DNA of 64,000 nucleotides from Cycas panzhihuaensis (lineage: Eukaryota > Cycadophyta), in the NCBI GenBank assembly GCA_023213395.1, contig CM041465.1, positions 97,409,741-97,473,740 on the forward strand. The letters are read 5' to 3'. This document shows positions 19,516 to 31,490 of this stretch, piece after piece. Both the position numbers and the translations under genes were made by a program. Below the pieces are notes generated by a model. The model made no database searches, had not been told where the DNA came from, and worked only from the letters and a program-made list of their open reading frames with translations. Position 1 is the stretch's first letter. Every line of letters starts with the position of its first letter.

Positions 19516-21850
19516 AAGAACTCCTAATGCATCAAATAAAAGTTGACATTATTGGAGGCAACACTTGAGCAAATCGATAATTGAAATGCTCGTAAGAATA
19601 GTCTTTAATTCTTATACCAAAGAGAAAGATCTATTATTTAAACTAAAAGGAATGGACCTAAACCTAATGGGATAGGGGGGTACTAAAGGTAAAGAGTTAG
19701 GATTTCTCACCATCAAATCATCAGATTATTTGGATGGACTTGCACTCTTTGAAGTCTCCACCATATTTATGGTTCTCTTCATATAACTACCTTTGGGAGG
19801 TAGGTAAGATTGATTGGTGTTTCTTTTTGTTGAAATATTTATGGAAGTGGTAGTCTTCTTCGATGAATCAAAACTTGAAGGTTGGCCTTCATTGTCTTGT
19901 ATCTACTTCCCTTCACCTTTATCTTTTTTACTAGTTTTCTTACTATGTTGAGGTAATGGATCCTTATGCATCATTTGGTCTTACGATGACTTGGAAGAAT
20001 GGTTCACTTGAGTGTCTATATTATAGACTGTATTCTGAATAGTTTGACACTCACTTCTATCATGTGCACCAGTCTAATGATAGAAGCACTATTTCATCCT
20101 TTTAAATGAAGGAGGAGGCAGAGGAGGAGCTTGCTTCTTCTTCCCCTCAGTCAAATGGATGACTTTGGTTTCTTGAGAGGATTGAGCAGGAGATGGACCA
20201 TCAACATATAACTTAGTATTAATTGCATACTCAAGTGATCTAATTAAAGAAGTAATATGGTCATATGTAGGCTCAGGATGGGTGGTCTTCGTGGGATACA
20301 CTAGATCTTTACAAGGTATAGATTTCCCTACCTTCTTAATACCTGCTTGTATTTTGAATGTCTCTAAAGCTAAATACTAGTCAACTACTTCCTCATATAT
20401 TTAAGGACCAAGTTTTAGAACTTCCAAATATACATGGGGCCTCAATGTATTTGTAAATAGATCAAATAATAAACTAGGATCAAGGTATGGATGGTAAGCA
20501 TGAACTTGATGTTGAAATCTTCTAACAAAATCTCTTGAAGTTTTATTATTATTTTATTTAATTACTAACAAAGATTTGATAACTGACTCAAATGGTCTTG
20601 CTACATCAAAGTAGTTGATAAAGGAATCAACTAGTTATTGAGATGAGAGAATCAGAACTAAAGGAAGATGATAAAACTAATTCAAAGCATCACCTTGAAG
20701 TAATTTAGGAAATAGATGCATCATAACATAGTCATATGGCATAAAATCAATGCAAACAATCTCAAATGCCTATATATAGGAGGTGGGGTCTTGAAAAGAG
20801 TCACCAAAAAATTTAGGTAACTCGGAAAGGAATGGGGGCACAAGTGACAATAAAATCTCATGTGGGAAGGGAGACTTCATATAATCTAGAAAGGGTGTCC
20901 TTGGCCTCAACATCATCCATGATATTGAGGTAAGGATGTTAGATGAGGAATAGATGAATGAGTAAGTTGTTGTAATTGTGGTTGTTATTATGAAACATCT
21001 CGAAACAGAAAAGTAGAAGGAGGAACAATCCATGCTAAAGGGTTAACTAAAAAATTAGTTTGAGGTATAAGGTTTTATAGGAGACTTAAATTAAAGGTAT
21101 AAAAAGGGTTAGGCTCTAGGGTATGCCTAGAAATATGTGAAGAAGAAACAGGTTTAGAAGTCTCTAACAATTGTGATTACCCTACAGAAGTATGTGGATG
21201 TAGTATTTGAGTATGAGAAACATGTTGTGATGAGGAAATCATATTAGATGCTCTAGGTGATGGTAGGCGAGGCCTAACACCATGGGACCCAACAATATGT
21301 GATACACAAAGGGGTATCTGAGTGGTAGAAGAAATAGGATGTGAAGAGGTAATCCCAGTAGAATAAGATTTAATTAGTTGTAAACTAGGTAAGGTCATAA
21401 CCACTTGACTGAAAGTGGGTAATGCATGGTATTAGGAATGCCATAAGCAACAATAGTGGTATCACCTCCGTGAGTAAGAGGTATGGAGTGGGAAGAATGA
21501 ATCTAAATCCATTGCCTAGGAGAAGACTGACGAAGTTGTGAATGAATTTATTTGTGATCATCAACTTCCTCCATAAGTAGAGAATAAGGTTGTGAAATAG
21601 GTCTTAGAGAAGGAGGATAAGAAGGGTGAGGAGACCGCATGGTTTTAGGTGGAGGGTTTACCTCAATCAACTCATAATCATCACTTAAGGGATCAATCTA
21701 AATATGTTGTGGTAAAGATGACATAGTATGATTCTCTGGGTGAAATGGATCATGATAACCAAGCATACGTAGTGGGGAAGGGATTCTAGTAAGAATTTTC
21801 TCAAGAAAAGATCAATGTAATTGAATAGAAGGTGGTTCTTCCTATTAGAA
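19516..21850 (-). pseudogene. Gag of B1
   Basis: A heavily decayed gag on the minus strand, collinear with B2 gag. Recognisable pieces are a zinc-finger-like CFYH-stop-TGAHDRSEC at about 20,055-20,095 and the adjoining C-terminal frame 20,089-20,301 (TYDHITSLIRSLEYAIN). Capsid remnants lie around 20,560-20,850, such as the PKFFGDSFQDPTSYI segment in 20,770-21,033. A low-complexity N-terminal part reaches to about 21,850. Multiple stops and frameshifts are present. Confidence 0.7.
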
Positions 21851-21875
21851 ATAGGGATGTAATAATATAAACTCA

Positions 21876-22239
21876 TGAGTATAAAACATCAAATATATAT
21901 AGTAAACATCATCAAACATAATCATCACTATAAGACACCAAGATTTATATATGGAAAACCTAATGTGGGAAAAACCATGAGAGAAGGTGGAGTTAGAACT
22001 CTACTTATGATCATAAGGATTACATCTTTCTTCTCTCTCATTTTTCAAGTTCTCAAGTGGTGAGAGTATAAATATATAGTGATAATCACCTCATGAGTAA
22101 CCTATCACATATAATGAGCTATTACAACATCTAATGGTGGGATAACATGGATATGTATTTATCTCACATATCTCGAAGTAGGTGAATGGTAAGAAGTACA
22201 TGTGTGCAATGGACCCACATTGAACATTATGTTTTAACA
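21876..22239 (-). repeat. Orphan LTR D (3' LTR of a minus-strand element)
   Basis: Read on the minus strand it begins TGTTAAAACATAATG at 22,239. It is immediately preceded by a run of eight G (plus-strand C run 22,240-22,247), a PPT-like tract. The other end is less certain; TGAGTATAAAACATC at 21,876 is the best candidate. I find no second copy of this LTR in the window, so its partner is lost or outside. Confidence 0.6.
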
Positions 22240-23019
22240 CCCCCCCCATAATGTTTAATGTCCTTGAATCTTTATCTTAGGTCTTCATGTCTTTATCTTG
22301 TATACTGGCACCTATAACCTGTAACTATTACTTGTATCTTATATGCAGTATCACCTATAACCTATATCTTGTAACTTGTTTCTTGTATCCTATATCCTAT
22401 AACATGTTTCTTATATTTTGTATCTTGTAACCTATTTCTTGTTTCTTATAACCTACTTCTTGTATATTACAGGTGAATTCATCATACCATATAGCTCGAG
22501 AAGAGCTTCTATATTAATCACTAAAATCATATGTAACCTATAAAAGTCTTGTAACTATATGCTATCTTTATAAACCTATATATGATTTGTTTTGTGCATA
22601 TCTTTATATCTTCACTTGTGTAGTGGTTACTTTTAATCTACATTAAGTTATCCATTAAATCAAGCAAAGTGATATATGAGTCCATATAAAATAAAATCCA
22701 TCTACCAAAATACATGGGTGACCAACTACTGTAACCACTAGTTTACTAAGAAATTGCTTCAAATACATGCTTCATATTCTTTCCAAATTACTTGTAGGAC
22801 TTTCATATTATTAACAGGATGTTATATAGGCCTGCTTCCTGCTACTAATGGGTTATCTTCATATAGATTAATTTGAGTACCTACATGCTTCAAATATAGA
22901 TGCCAACATATATGAATGAAATATCTATATAAAATCACATATAAACATACCATCAGTATTGATTATGTCTCTTGTATGTGGCTTGATAGGCTTGAAGTAG
23001 ATAAGCAGGATCTTCACCT
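22240..23019. other. 3' internal remnant of element D, with short degenerate repeats
   Basis: No coding domain is recognised. 22,265-22,465 is a degenerate array of words like CTTGTATCCTATAACCTG. The rest is AT-rich and interrupted at 23,020 by copia-1. Where element D continues on the far side of copia-1 cannot be established. Confidence 0.45.
22265..22465. repeat. Degenerate short tandem repeat
   Basis: Imperfect repetition of ATCTTGTAACCTAT / TTTCTTGTATCCTAT words about 20-30 bp apart. The unit length varies. Confidence 0.6.
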
Positions 23020-23331
23020 TAAAGGAAGGATGGATCTAGGAGATAAATTACTCACATGCATACAATTGTAATGCATAATGAAAATGAAGATGAAACAAGA
23101 TATGAGAGTAAGCTTGGAGGTGAGAATGAATAATGACTTCCTCCTTGAGATTTCACCTTTTATTATTGAGGGTGAGCATTAGGGTTAGGATTTTCTCGCC
23201 TAATGACATGAACCCGAAATTATATCTAAATGCACATAAAGTACATTTTATTAAGAGACTAATGCTAATAATATATCCTAAGGTCACATAATTAATCTAC
23301 ACAAATGACCTTGATATATTAACCTCTTTCA
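23020..23331 (-). repeat. 3' LTR of copia-1
   Basis: 312 bp. On the element strand it begins TGAAAGAGGTTAAT and ends CCTTCCTTTA. It is preceded by a G-rich PPT (plus strand TCCCCCCCTTAATGG at 23,333-23,347). Confidence 0.9.
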
Positions 23332-23813
23332 ATCCCCCCCTTAATGGTGAAAGGTCATTTTTAGAAAATCTATTCTATGAGGTCTTTATTTGAGCCTCAT
23401 TATTACATTGAAATTCTAAATGACACTTTTGTGGGAGAACCCTCATGGGGAATAAAAACCCATGAACTTTCTAAAATCTATAGCCCCTTTTAAAATGGCT
23501 AAGGTGGCTCTTTGATGTAGCCTGATAGCCAAGTGACCTAAATGTATAGCTTAATCTACTAAGTCTCCATATACTATTTAGTCATTCCCTATGCCCTTTT
23601 GGGTTTTCATAGGTTCTAATTTTCTAAAATAAATACAACCCTTATCCTTCTGTGCCTACATGGGGTTTTCACAAAGAGGATAGAGCAGAGACTTACTCTT
23701 ATTCTTCCGTGCCCATAAGGGATTTTCACGAAGAGAATAGAGTATGATGATCCTGTTACCATCTTCTTTGATCAATCAAAGATGGAGGCCCTAAGGCCAA
23801 GCTGCCTTCAGAA

Positions 23814-24333
23814 CTATTCAAACTTCACCCTTTGTAGCGGTTTGGTGAAGATATCAACCGCTTGATCTACTGTGGGATAGTAATCTAATTGAATTGTGAT
23901 GTCATGAACAAGTTCCCTAATCCTGTGAACTTTCATACTTATGTGTTTGGTACGATCATGAAATACAAGATTCTTTGCCATACAGATTGCTGATTGATTA
24001 TCCATATGAAAACTCGTAGGACTTGTTTGGGTGATATTCAATGTTTCCAATAATTTTCTCAGCCATATCACCTCTTTACTGGTCTCAGAAGTAGCAATGT
24101 ATTTAGCTTCAGTAGTTGAATCTACAACTATCTTCTGCCGTCTGGATCTCCTTGATATTGGTGTTATTCTAAGAAACGTTACATACCCAAACGTAGATCT
24201 TCCTGTATCTTTATCTCTTACAAAGTCTAAGTTTGTGTATGTAGAAAGCTTAAAGTCTGAATTAGGTTTATACAATAGACCATATTTGCTAGTCATCTTA
24301 GGGTATCTCAACACTTGCATTGCTGCCTGCTAA
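23814..24333 (-). pseudogene. RNase H of copia-1
   Basis: Well-preserved minus-strand frame of about 168 codons. DSTTEAKYIATSETSKEVIW holds the conserved Glu, FHMDNQSAICMAKN the following Asp, and RTKHISMKVHRIRELVHD the basic/His region. The end YPTVDQAVDIFTKPL is the usual copia C-terminus. It removes template RNA during cDNA synthesis. The counterpart in copia-2 is at 50,290-50,800. Confidence 0.9.
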
Positions 24334-24338
24334 TGATT

Positions 24339-25340
24339 CTACTTAATATTTGTCATGTAACGAGCAAGAATGCCGATAGTGTGTATAATATCTAGCCTTG
24401 TATTGGTAGTGTAGATGAGACTACCTATAAGTTTCCTATAGAGTGTTGTATTTGCCTCCCTAGTATCACCTTCAGTAGAGAGTTTGGTGTTAGGATCCAT
24501 AGGTAACATCACTGGTCGAGCATCTTCTAACTGAAACTTGGTTAGAAGATCATTGATGTATTTTTCTTGAGAGAGGAAAAATTTTCTATTCTTTTGTGTT
24601 ACTTCAATTCCCAAGTAATATTTCATCAAACCGAGGTCAGACAATTCAAATATTTTGCCAAGGTCCTTTTTCAGTTGGCTTATTGCCTGTTCACTATTAC
24701 CCGTTACTAGCATGTCATCCACAAAGGTTATAAGATAAGTGACTTTATCCTTATGGCGCTTGATGAACAATGTTGCATCAATATCTTAATAGTCATAAAC
24801 CTCGTATCCAAGTTGCCTCATCCTTTCAGACAACTTGGCAAACCAAGCATGAGGGGCTTGTTTAAGGCCATAGAAGGATTTTCTAAGCCTGCAAACCTTA
24901 TGCTCTTGACCTTCGATCTTATATCCTTCTGGCTGAGCCATGTAAATTTCTTCTTCAAGATCTCCATTGAGAAATACGGTCTTAATATCGAGTTGGTGGA
25001 TTTTCCAACCCTGTTGAGTAGCCAAGGCCATAAGAGTTCTAATTCTAGGCCACTGGTTGTAGGTGCAAAGACTTTAGTGTAGTCAATGCCTTCCCTTTAT
25101 GTAAATCCTTTAGCTACCAACCTCGCCTTATGTTTTTCAAGGGTGCCATCTGATCTATATTTGTTTTTGAACACCCATTTATTTTGAACTACCTTTCTGC
25201 CAAGTGGTAGATTAACGAGATCCCATGTACTGTTCTTGATAAGAGATTGGTACTCTTCATTCATGATGTTTCTCCAAGTTATATGCTTTATAGCTTCTTG
25301 GTATATTAAGGGCTCTTCATTAAGAGTAAGGTGAAATTCT
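24339..25340 (-). pseudogene. Reverse transcriptase of copia-1
   Basis: Minus-strand RT with several frames. 24,786-25,031 carries QLDIKTVFLNGDLEEEIYMA and FYGLKQAPHAWFAKL. 24,339-24,770 carries YLITFVDDMLVTGN, the copia active site with both Asp, then MKYYLGIEVTQKNRKFFLSQ and RKLIGSLIYTTNTRLDIIHT. A TAG separates the two frames near 24,787. The N-terminal part (25,080-25,340) is broken. It is not functional as it stands. Confidence 0.9.
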
Positions 25341-25900
25341 GCTAGTTCAAGCTCAGTATATAATGATTCTTACATCCTTGCTCTATGGGCACTTCAAGTG
25401 CTAGTTTTGCCCACCTCATCTGGTCATATGTCCTTATTGAGTTGGCAGGCTTCTCAAGATCCTTGAGTTGGGAATGATGTCCTCATTTCCCAAACTTGTT
25501 GGTTCTTATCATGTTTGTTAAAATGATTATTTTGTGAGGAGGATGTTGATGTGCCTGAGGAACATGGTCCTTCTATGACTGTTTTGTCTTTGTCAACTGA
25601 AGGTGGAGAGGATGGTTCTTCTATAATGGCTTTGCCTTTGTCAACTCTGTTATCTTCAAAAGATGGTGCTGGATATGCACTCATTTGTTCAGAGTCATAA
25701 CTTGTATCCTCCAAGGCTCTATTGTCAGCTTCCAATATTTAGAGTAATTTATATTTACCCCCCCTCCCACAAATTTTAGAATCTGAACATTATACTTGAT
25801 AACATTATTATAGTGGTGTGAGGGTACTATGGAGTCTAATTTAAGTAACTGATCCTTTGTCTCTATAAAAACGACATCTTTGGTAACGTTGATTTTTTAT
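25341..25900 (-). pseudogene. Integrase-RT linker of copia-1
   Basis: A low-complexity Ser/Pro/Asp-rich stretch (for example the minus frame 25,454-25,735 with YPAPSFEDNRVDKGKAIIEE), typical of the variable region between copia integrase and RT. Its counterpart in copia-2, 48,883-49,101, contains HPTPSFTNSQVDKGKAITEG, which shows that the two elements are one family. Confidence 0.75.
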
Positions 25901-26960
25901 TGTGAAGGTATGAAGACCTTATACCCTTTCTTATCCATAGGGTATCTAACAAAGATGCCTTTAAGTGCCCTTGGTTAGAGATTATTTCGATCTGCATCTA
26001 GAATATGAGCATAGCATGTAGAGCTAAAACTTTTAAAGTAATGAACAATGGGGGCTTGTCTTGACCACTTTTTATTAGGTGATTGTACTTCCTTTGATGG
26101 GCTAACAACATTGATATAATAAACAGCTATCTAGGTTGCTTCAACCCATAGATATGCAGGTATATTTTTATATATTAACATAGCATGAGCCATGTTCATG
26201 ATTGTCCTATTCATATGCTCAGTAACTCCATGTTGCTATGGGGTACTTACTATTATTGTTTGATGCTTGATGCCATTGTCTCAAAGGTATCTTTCAAACT
26301 CATATGAGGTATATTCACCACTATTATCAGTTAGAAGACATTTGAGTTGATAACCTAACTCTTTTTGAGTGAGGCCTTTGAATTCCTTAAATATACGGAA
26401 TGCTTCATCTTTCTTATGTAGAAAAGCTACCCATACTTTTCTAGTAAAATCATCAATAAAAGAAATGTAATATAGCTTCCTCTTCAGTGAAGGAATGGGC
26501 ATTGGCCTATATAAATTAGAGTGTACCAATTGTAATGGATGGCTCGATTTCCATTGACTTTTGGGAAAGGGTTGTCAATGAGATTTGGCAATGACATAAG
26601 ATTCACATTTAAAGGGCTTAGAGGAAAACTTTGGAAGGTTTGGAAGAGTATTAGAAAGATCTCTAAGTTTATCAATGTGAACATGGCCCATACGAGCATG
26701 CCAAAGAGCTTCTGGTGACAACATTGGATGGGTCAAGATGGAATTAAATGGAAAATTTTCATTAGCACAAGGGCTTTGGGCATAATGGGCTTCAGAAGAT
26801 GGAGAGCTATTCAGTCAAAAGAGTTTTCCAGAGAGATGTCTAGCCAAAACCACCTAATTAGTTAGAGGGTGAATGACCTTAAGAGTCTAGTCATTTGCGG
26901 TTATAATCAGATCAATCCAAGAGAAATAAGTGTAGATAAAGAGAGTAGGTTTTGTTTGAG
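25901..26960 (-). pseudogene. Integrase of copia-1
   Basis: The minus strand encodes the integrase. MGHVHIDKLRDLSNTLPNLP is an HHCC-region remnant near 26,660. LQLVHSNLYRPMPIPSLK (26,500s) has the first catalytic Asp changed to Asn. FIDDFTRKVWVAFLHKKDEA and CLLTDNSGEYTSYEFERYL give the second Asp. The third acidic residue lies further down in broken frames. Stops and shifts occur throughout. Confidence 0.85.
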
Positions 26961-27099
26961 ATTGGGTATGAATAAGACATCAAGCAATGTAAAATCTTCT
27001 AAGCCTAGGAGTTTCAGGTGAATGTTGCCAATTCCTTCAACAGCTTATTATGATTTATCAGCCATGTAAATAACTCCATGAATATTTGAGTCAAATGTT

Positions 27100-28355
27100 T
27101 GATATAGACTGTGATTGCATGTCATATGTTGAGTTGCTCATGTGTCCATGATCCACTGTCCATCGATTAAAGCTATACTATTGGCAATTCTAATAGGACT
27201 TGGCATTGGTGAAGGGAATTCACAAGTGATATATCCACACTAAGCTTCAAAGTATCTCTTTGGTTGGTCAATGGCATTTGATGCTGAAGATCCCTCAATT
27301 CTTTGAATGTGTACTTATATAAAACTTGCACCACTAAAGGATTCTTTATAAGTTTCTTCAACATTGTGAGCTCCATGTTTTGGTTGGAACTTGGCCAACT
27401 TATAAGTGGCAGTTTTGCAGTCTTTTACTAAATGTCCTTTATGATTACACTGATCATACATAATGGTTTGATTACCAATCCCTGAAGAAGTACTGGTTTG
27501 CCCTGACTGTCTTACTCTTTGTTGAGGTGGCCCTTGGCCTTAAAACTATCAAGTTTATGATTAAGGGTTTGATTGACCTTGTGGATGATTTCCCATATTT
27601 CTTTCTCTTCTTCTTGCTCAGTTATTTCCTCTGCCATGAGAGGGACCTTGATTTTTTGTATAGTAAACTTCTTCTTCTACCTCAAAGACTACATCTAGAA
27701 GAGAGTTAGAGGCTACAAAGTTTGTATCAAAGGTCTTATCAAATTCTATAAACTTCTCGGCAAGTGCTTTGAAGTTGAGTGTCTTCAATGTTCCACTATA
27801 TTGAAGACTTCCAAGCAAGTTTTTATAATCAGGGATATGTAAACATGAATGGATCAAAATTGTCCAAGTGATGCATTGGGTCTTAAAGTCTTTGTCAATT
27901 GCTTGTTTAATTGGTCGAAGGAGATTTATTGTCTCATGAACTCGTTCCTTCTATATTTTTAATTTGTTCATTTTCAAAACAAGATGAACAAATTCTAAAT
28001 CTGACTTTGTATTAAAGTTCTTTCAAAGAACTTCTAGGACCTTCTAGGCTATATCATATTTCTTTTCATTTATCAAGTTGTGTAAGGAGTGATCAATGAC
28101 TAACAAAATTCTTGCATGAATCTTTTCATCATCTATCTCCCATTGTAGTTTAGCTGTAATATCTATAGGAGCTATTGGGGCAGATCCACTGAAAGTAGCT
28201 ATTGTAGCCATTGCTAGTGTGTTGGGTGTAGGCTAAAAGTGGGCTCTCTAAAGGCCTTCATACTTTGCAGTATTTTTAATTCCAGTGTACCATATATCCT
28301 AATTTTCTTTGTCATTCAATATGTAGTTAACATTTTGCTTGATTTGAGATGACAT
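27100..28355 (-). pseudogene. Gag and protease of copia-1
   Basis: The minus strand starts at ATG 28,355 with MSSQIKQNVNYILNDKEN, followed by several stops. The gag core is recognisable in 27,618-27,857 (LAEKFIEFDKTFDTNFVAS). A zinc knuckle appears as YDQCNHKGHLVKDC near 27,430, with the first Cys changed to Tyr. The protease follows as QWIMDT-stop-ATQHMTCN near 27,150, with the Gly codon of D-T-G turned into TGA. The protein would coat the RNA and process the polyprotein; it is clearly inactive. Copia-2 has the same N-terminus with its start codon lost. Confidence 0.8.
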
Positions 28356-30349
28356 GGTGATAATAAAGAAGTAGAAGAGATGATAGAAGTATGTGCCACT
28401 GACACATGTAGCTAATACACCTGGTACAACAGGGATGTAGAGATGATTATTATGATGAGAAGCAAGCAATGATTAACTATTTTTCAACAATTATATAAAA
28501 GAATGAATATAAATAATGATGCAAGAATGATACCTAATGTAGAGATGGCAAAGAGTGGTGATGTGTCATGCCACTAACCTCTCACTTATGTCCAAATGTA
28601 GGTGAGGTTTTGATGCCTAAGGCTTCTAGTATATGATTAGGGCCTTCACCCGTGATATCTGCACCTATGCTTGGTGATGAAATCCAAGTCATAGTTGAGC
28701 CCAGGTACTTCCAGTCCTCACCCAGTTCACCAATGAGTAGCTATATACCTCCTCCAAAGAGTTAAACGGTACTGCATATCCTACGGCTATGATGGATATT
28801 GGACTAGGTTAATTTAATCTTGCATTAAGGCTTTTAGTTTTCTCAGGTGGTTATCAGGATTATCTCTGATTAGAGGCCATAGGTATGGCTAACTTGTCCC
28901 TCCACCACTATTCTGGTTAAGACCAGACCCAGTATGAAACTCATACCTCCCTTAAGGCCTAGACTTCAGCCAACCTTGGTCTATTTCAACTAAGGTGAGT
29001 GTGCGCACAAGTCAAGAACTGGCAGTATAGATTGTACAGATGAGATTCCTTTTAGGAATAGTGTAAGATATATCCATATAACTAAAAATTAAAATAGAAA
29101 CTTACCAAATGTACTTGCTTACTTTTCATGCTTGCTTTGTTGTTGTTGCTGCTTTTGTGATGCTTTGTTATTACTAATACTTTTGTGATGCTTTATTGTT
29201 GTTGCTACTTTTGTGATGCTTTATGCTATGTGTGCAAATAGGAAAGCATGCTAGATTTAGTAGGGAACTGAATGTTGCTTCCGATCTAAGATTTCCCTTG
29301 CTTTAGTACAATGTTTCCAAATATGATTTTAGAAGTTTTAATATAAAATCCATAATGGGCTAAAAGGTGGATCAACTTACCACTAAAATGATGATTTTTC
29401 TAAATCTATATGCATGCTATTTTTCCCTATTTTGTGATTTTTTCACAAAATTTACAAATAATGATAAATGGGTAAATTTTTAGAAATTATAAATATGAAG
29501 GTCTAAATGATAAAATCTAAACTTAGGATAGAAGGAAAAAGTGTTTAGAATGTCATTTCTAATAGATTTGTGAAGTCAGATTTCAGAAAAGGCACAAAAA
29601 ACTTTTCTGCCCAAAAAAACACCAAAGCAAAATCACGCCAGATTAATTATCTCAGACTCTGGACTTCAATATGTCAAAATTTATGTTTTGACATGTACAT
29701 TAACTTTCCCTTCTATACCATCTTCAAAATCTGCCAAAAACTTTCCCGAAATACCCTTACAAGGTCCTTTGTGGTGTTGAGAAGGCAAAATTAGCAACCT
29801 TGAGAAAACTACATAGATCTCACTAACCAATGGATGAAATTTGATGATATTTATCTTAAAATGATCTTAAAACATAAATGTACTAGATCCCTTAATAAAA
29901 CTTTCAGATCTTTAGCTTATAATTAAAGGATTTCATTAGGAAAAGTGCTTTAAATTAATTATCTACAAAATTTACCCTTTTTGTCATAGCTAAAACTCAC
30001 TGTTTCAGGCTAAATCTAAAGTTTCTCTAGAAGAAAAAAATGATCCTCTAGTGAAGGTGACCTTTCATGCCAAATTTTATCAAATTATGAGATGGTTGAA
30101 TTTTTATGAAAATTTGGGCCTTTAATGCTTCGAGGACTGTTCTGGTAGTTGAATGGCTTCAAAAACCTATATTCTTCACCTTTGAATTTCTGAACACATG
30201 TAGAAAGTAGCAACATACAAAATAATATAATTTTATGCTCTCAAAATATTAAAAAAATAATAAATGCACTCTCAATACTTTATATTGAAGGTGAAGGAGA
30301 GGCAAAATGACTCCATGCAAGTGGAATGGAGTGAATAGATCCCCTTCTA
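28356..30349 (-). other. Long untranslated leader of copia-1
   Basis: About 2.0 kb between PBS and gag with no domain on either strand. Parts near 28,600-28,970 match the leader of copia-2 (45,480-45,900), so it is an inherited part of this family. It contains a 28 bp x 3 tandem repeat at 29,134-29,217. Confidence 0.7.
29134..29217. repeat. 28 bp tandem repeat, three copies
   Basis: Three consecutive 28 bp units, each beginning GCTTT and ending CTTTTGTGAT or ACTTTTGTGAT, with a few substitutions between units. Confidence 0.85.
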
Positions 30350-30361
30350 GCTTTGATACCA
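30350..30361 (-). other. PBS of copia-1 (initiator-Met type)
   Basis: On the minus strand TGGTATCAAAGC, two bases after the LTR end. It closely matches the TGGTATCAGAGC site used by most plant copia elements (known), which is complementary to the 3' end of initiator tRNA-Met. Confidence 0.85.
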
Positions 30362-30363
30362 CA

Positions 30364-30675
30364 TAAAGAAAGGATGGATCTAGGAGATAAATCACTCACA
30401 TGCATACAATGGCAATGGAGAATGAAAATGAAGATGAAATAAGATATGAGAGTAAGCTTGGAGGTGAGAATGAATAATGACTCCCTCCTTGAGATTTCAC
30501 CTTTTATTATTGAGGGTGAGTATTAGGGTTAGGATTTTTTCGCCTAATGACATGAACCTGAAATTATATCTAAATGCACATAAAGTACATTTCATTAAGA
30601 GACTAATGCTACTAATATATCCTAAGGTCATATAATTAATCTACACAAATAATCTTGATACATTAACCTCTTTCA
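30364..30675 (-). repeat. 5' LTR of copia-1
   Basis: 312 bp, same length as the LTR at 23,020-23,331, with about 18 differences by eye. The plus-strand right end is ACCTCTTTCA. Confidence 0.9.
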
Positions 30676-30719
30676 ACATGAAATGAAATCTATATGATAA
30701 CAAAACCAAAAGAAACTTT

Positions 30720-31000
30720 TTACTAGAAAACCTACCCAAAAAGGCTAGGTATATCCTACCAAAACATCATTATTTACACCTCTTACCCATAAGGACTTGG
30801 CACCTAATTACTATAAATCTACCCAAAAGGACTGGGTATCTGATATCACTAAAAGGCTACTTGAAAGGACTGGGTATTGGTTAATATCAATGACTTACCT
30901 AAAAGGGTTGGGCATTTATCAGTAAAATGTCACTGCTTTCACCTTTTTACCAAAAGGACTAGGTTTCTAACATTACCAAACACTTATTTAGCACCGATAA
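30720..31000. repeat. Degenerate repeats with AAAAGGACTGGGTAT core
   Basis: About six irregularly spaced variants of ACCCAAAAGGACTGGGTATC are visible, for example near 30,745, 30,790, 30,825, 30,860, 30,900 and 30,950. Each carries substitutions. Confidence 0.65.
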
Positions 31001-31134
31001 ACTAGATGGGACTACATCTTCAAATGAATACTACCTATTACCCATAGATTGGATGGGACTCTAATGTATAATGGATCACAATTTATCTCTCTTTAACCAT
31101 GCATCAGAGGGAAATCTTTTTGCCATAGCAAAAA

Positions 31135-31490
31135 AGATACTCTATCATAGTTTATGAGCTCATTAATATGTGACTTTTTGGAGCAAACTCATTATAGTTT
31201 AGCCTTATTAATGGGGTGAGGGCTTTTAGAGGTTGATTATTTTAGTTTAACCTCATTAACAATTGAATTTAGAGGGTTTCCTATCATAGTTTAGGCTTGT
31301 TAATAGGTAGAAAGCACTTAGAGTACAATTTCTATCATACTTTAGACTCATTAACATGCGTAAAAAGGCTAAGAGTATTAATCCCATCATAGTCTTAACT
31401 TGTTAATAGGTAAATGAAAGCTCAAAGTGTAGTTCCTATCATAGTTTAGACTCATTAACGGGCATAAAAAGGCTTAGAGTATAATTCCTT
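31135..31490. repeat. Degenerate about 50 bp tandem repeat
   Basis: Seven to eight imperfect copies of a unit built around CTATCATAGTTTAGACTCATTAA, followed in several copies by a GGCATAAAAAGGCTTAGAGTA-like tail. Spacing is about 45-55 bp. Confidence 0.75.

Larger units (their letters stand above)
17588..21875 (-). mobile_element. Ty3/gypsy element B1, right part
   Basis: The continuation of B1 beyond the insertion. It aligns with B2 in two blocks: 17,600-17,935 with 36,890-37,212 (spacer), and about 18,170-21,850 with 40,010-43,630 (linker, protease, gag). The integrase, RNase H and RT that lie between these blocks in B2 (37,235-39,860) are absent. B1 is therefore an internally deleted copy that kept gag and protease only. 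Similarity to B2 stops near 21,850, where an unrelated LTR (D) begins. Confidence 0.8.
23020..30675 (-). mobile_element. Ty1/copia LTR retrotransposon, copia-1
   Basis: A 7.66 kb minus-strand element with two 312 bp LTRs (23,020-23,331 and 30,364-30,675). These differ at about 18 positions by my count, roughly 94% identity. An initiator-Met-type PBS lies at 30,350-30,361 and a PPT at 23,332-23,346. The order gag, protease, integrase, RT, RNase H is the copia order. A long leader of nearly 2 kb precedes gag. It is the same family as copia-2 but in the opposite orientation. I find no matching target-site duplication (CACCT on the left, ACATG on the right), so one flank may be rearranged. Confidence 0.9.

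Noticed and set aside
31135-31490. Possible CRISPR-like array
   Set aside because: Units are degenerate, there are no unique spacers of constant length, and the context is plant retrotransposons.
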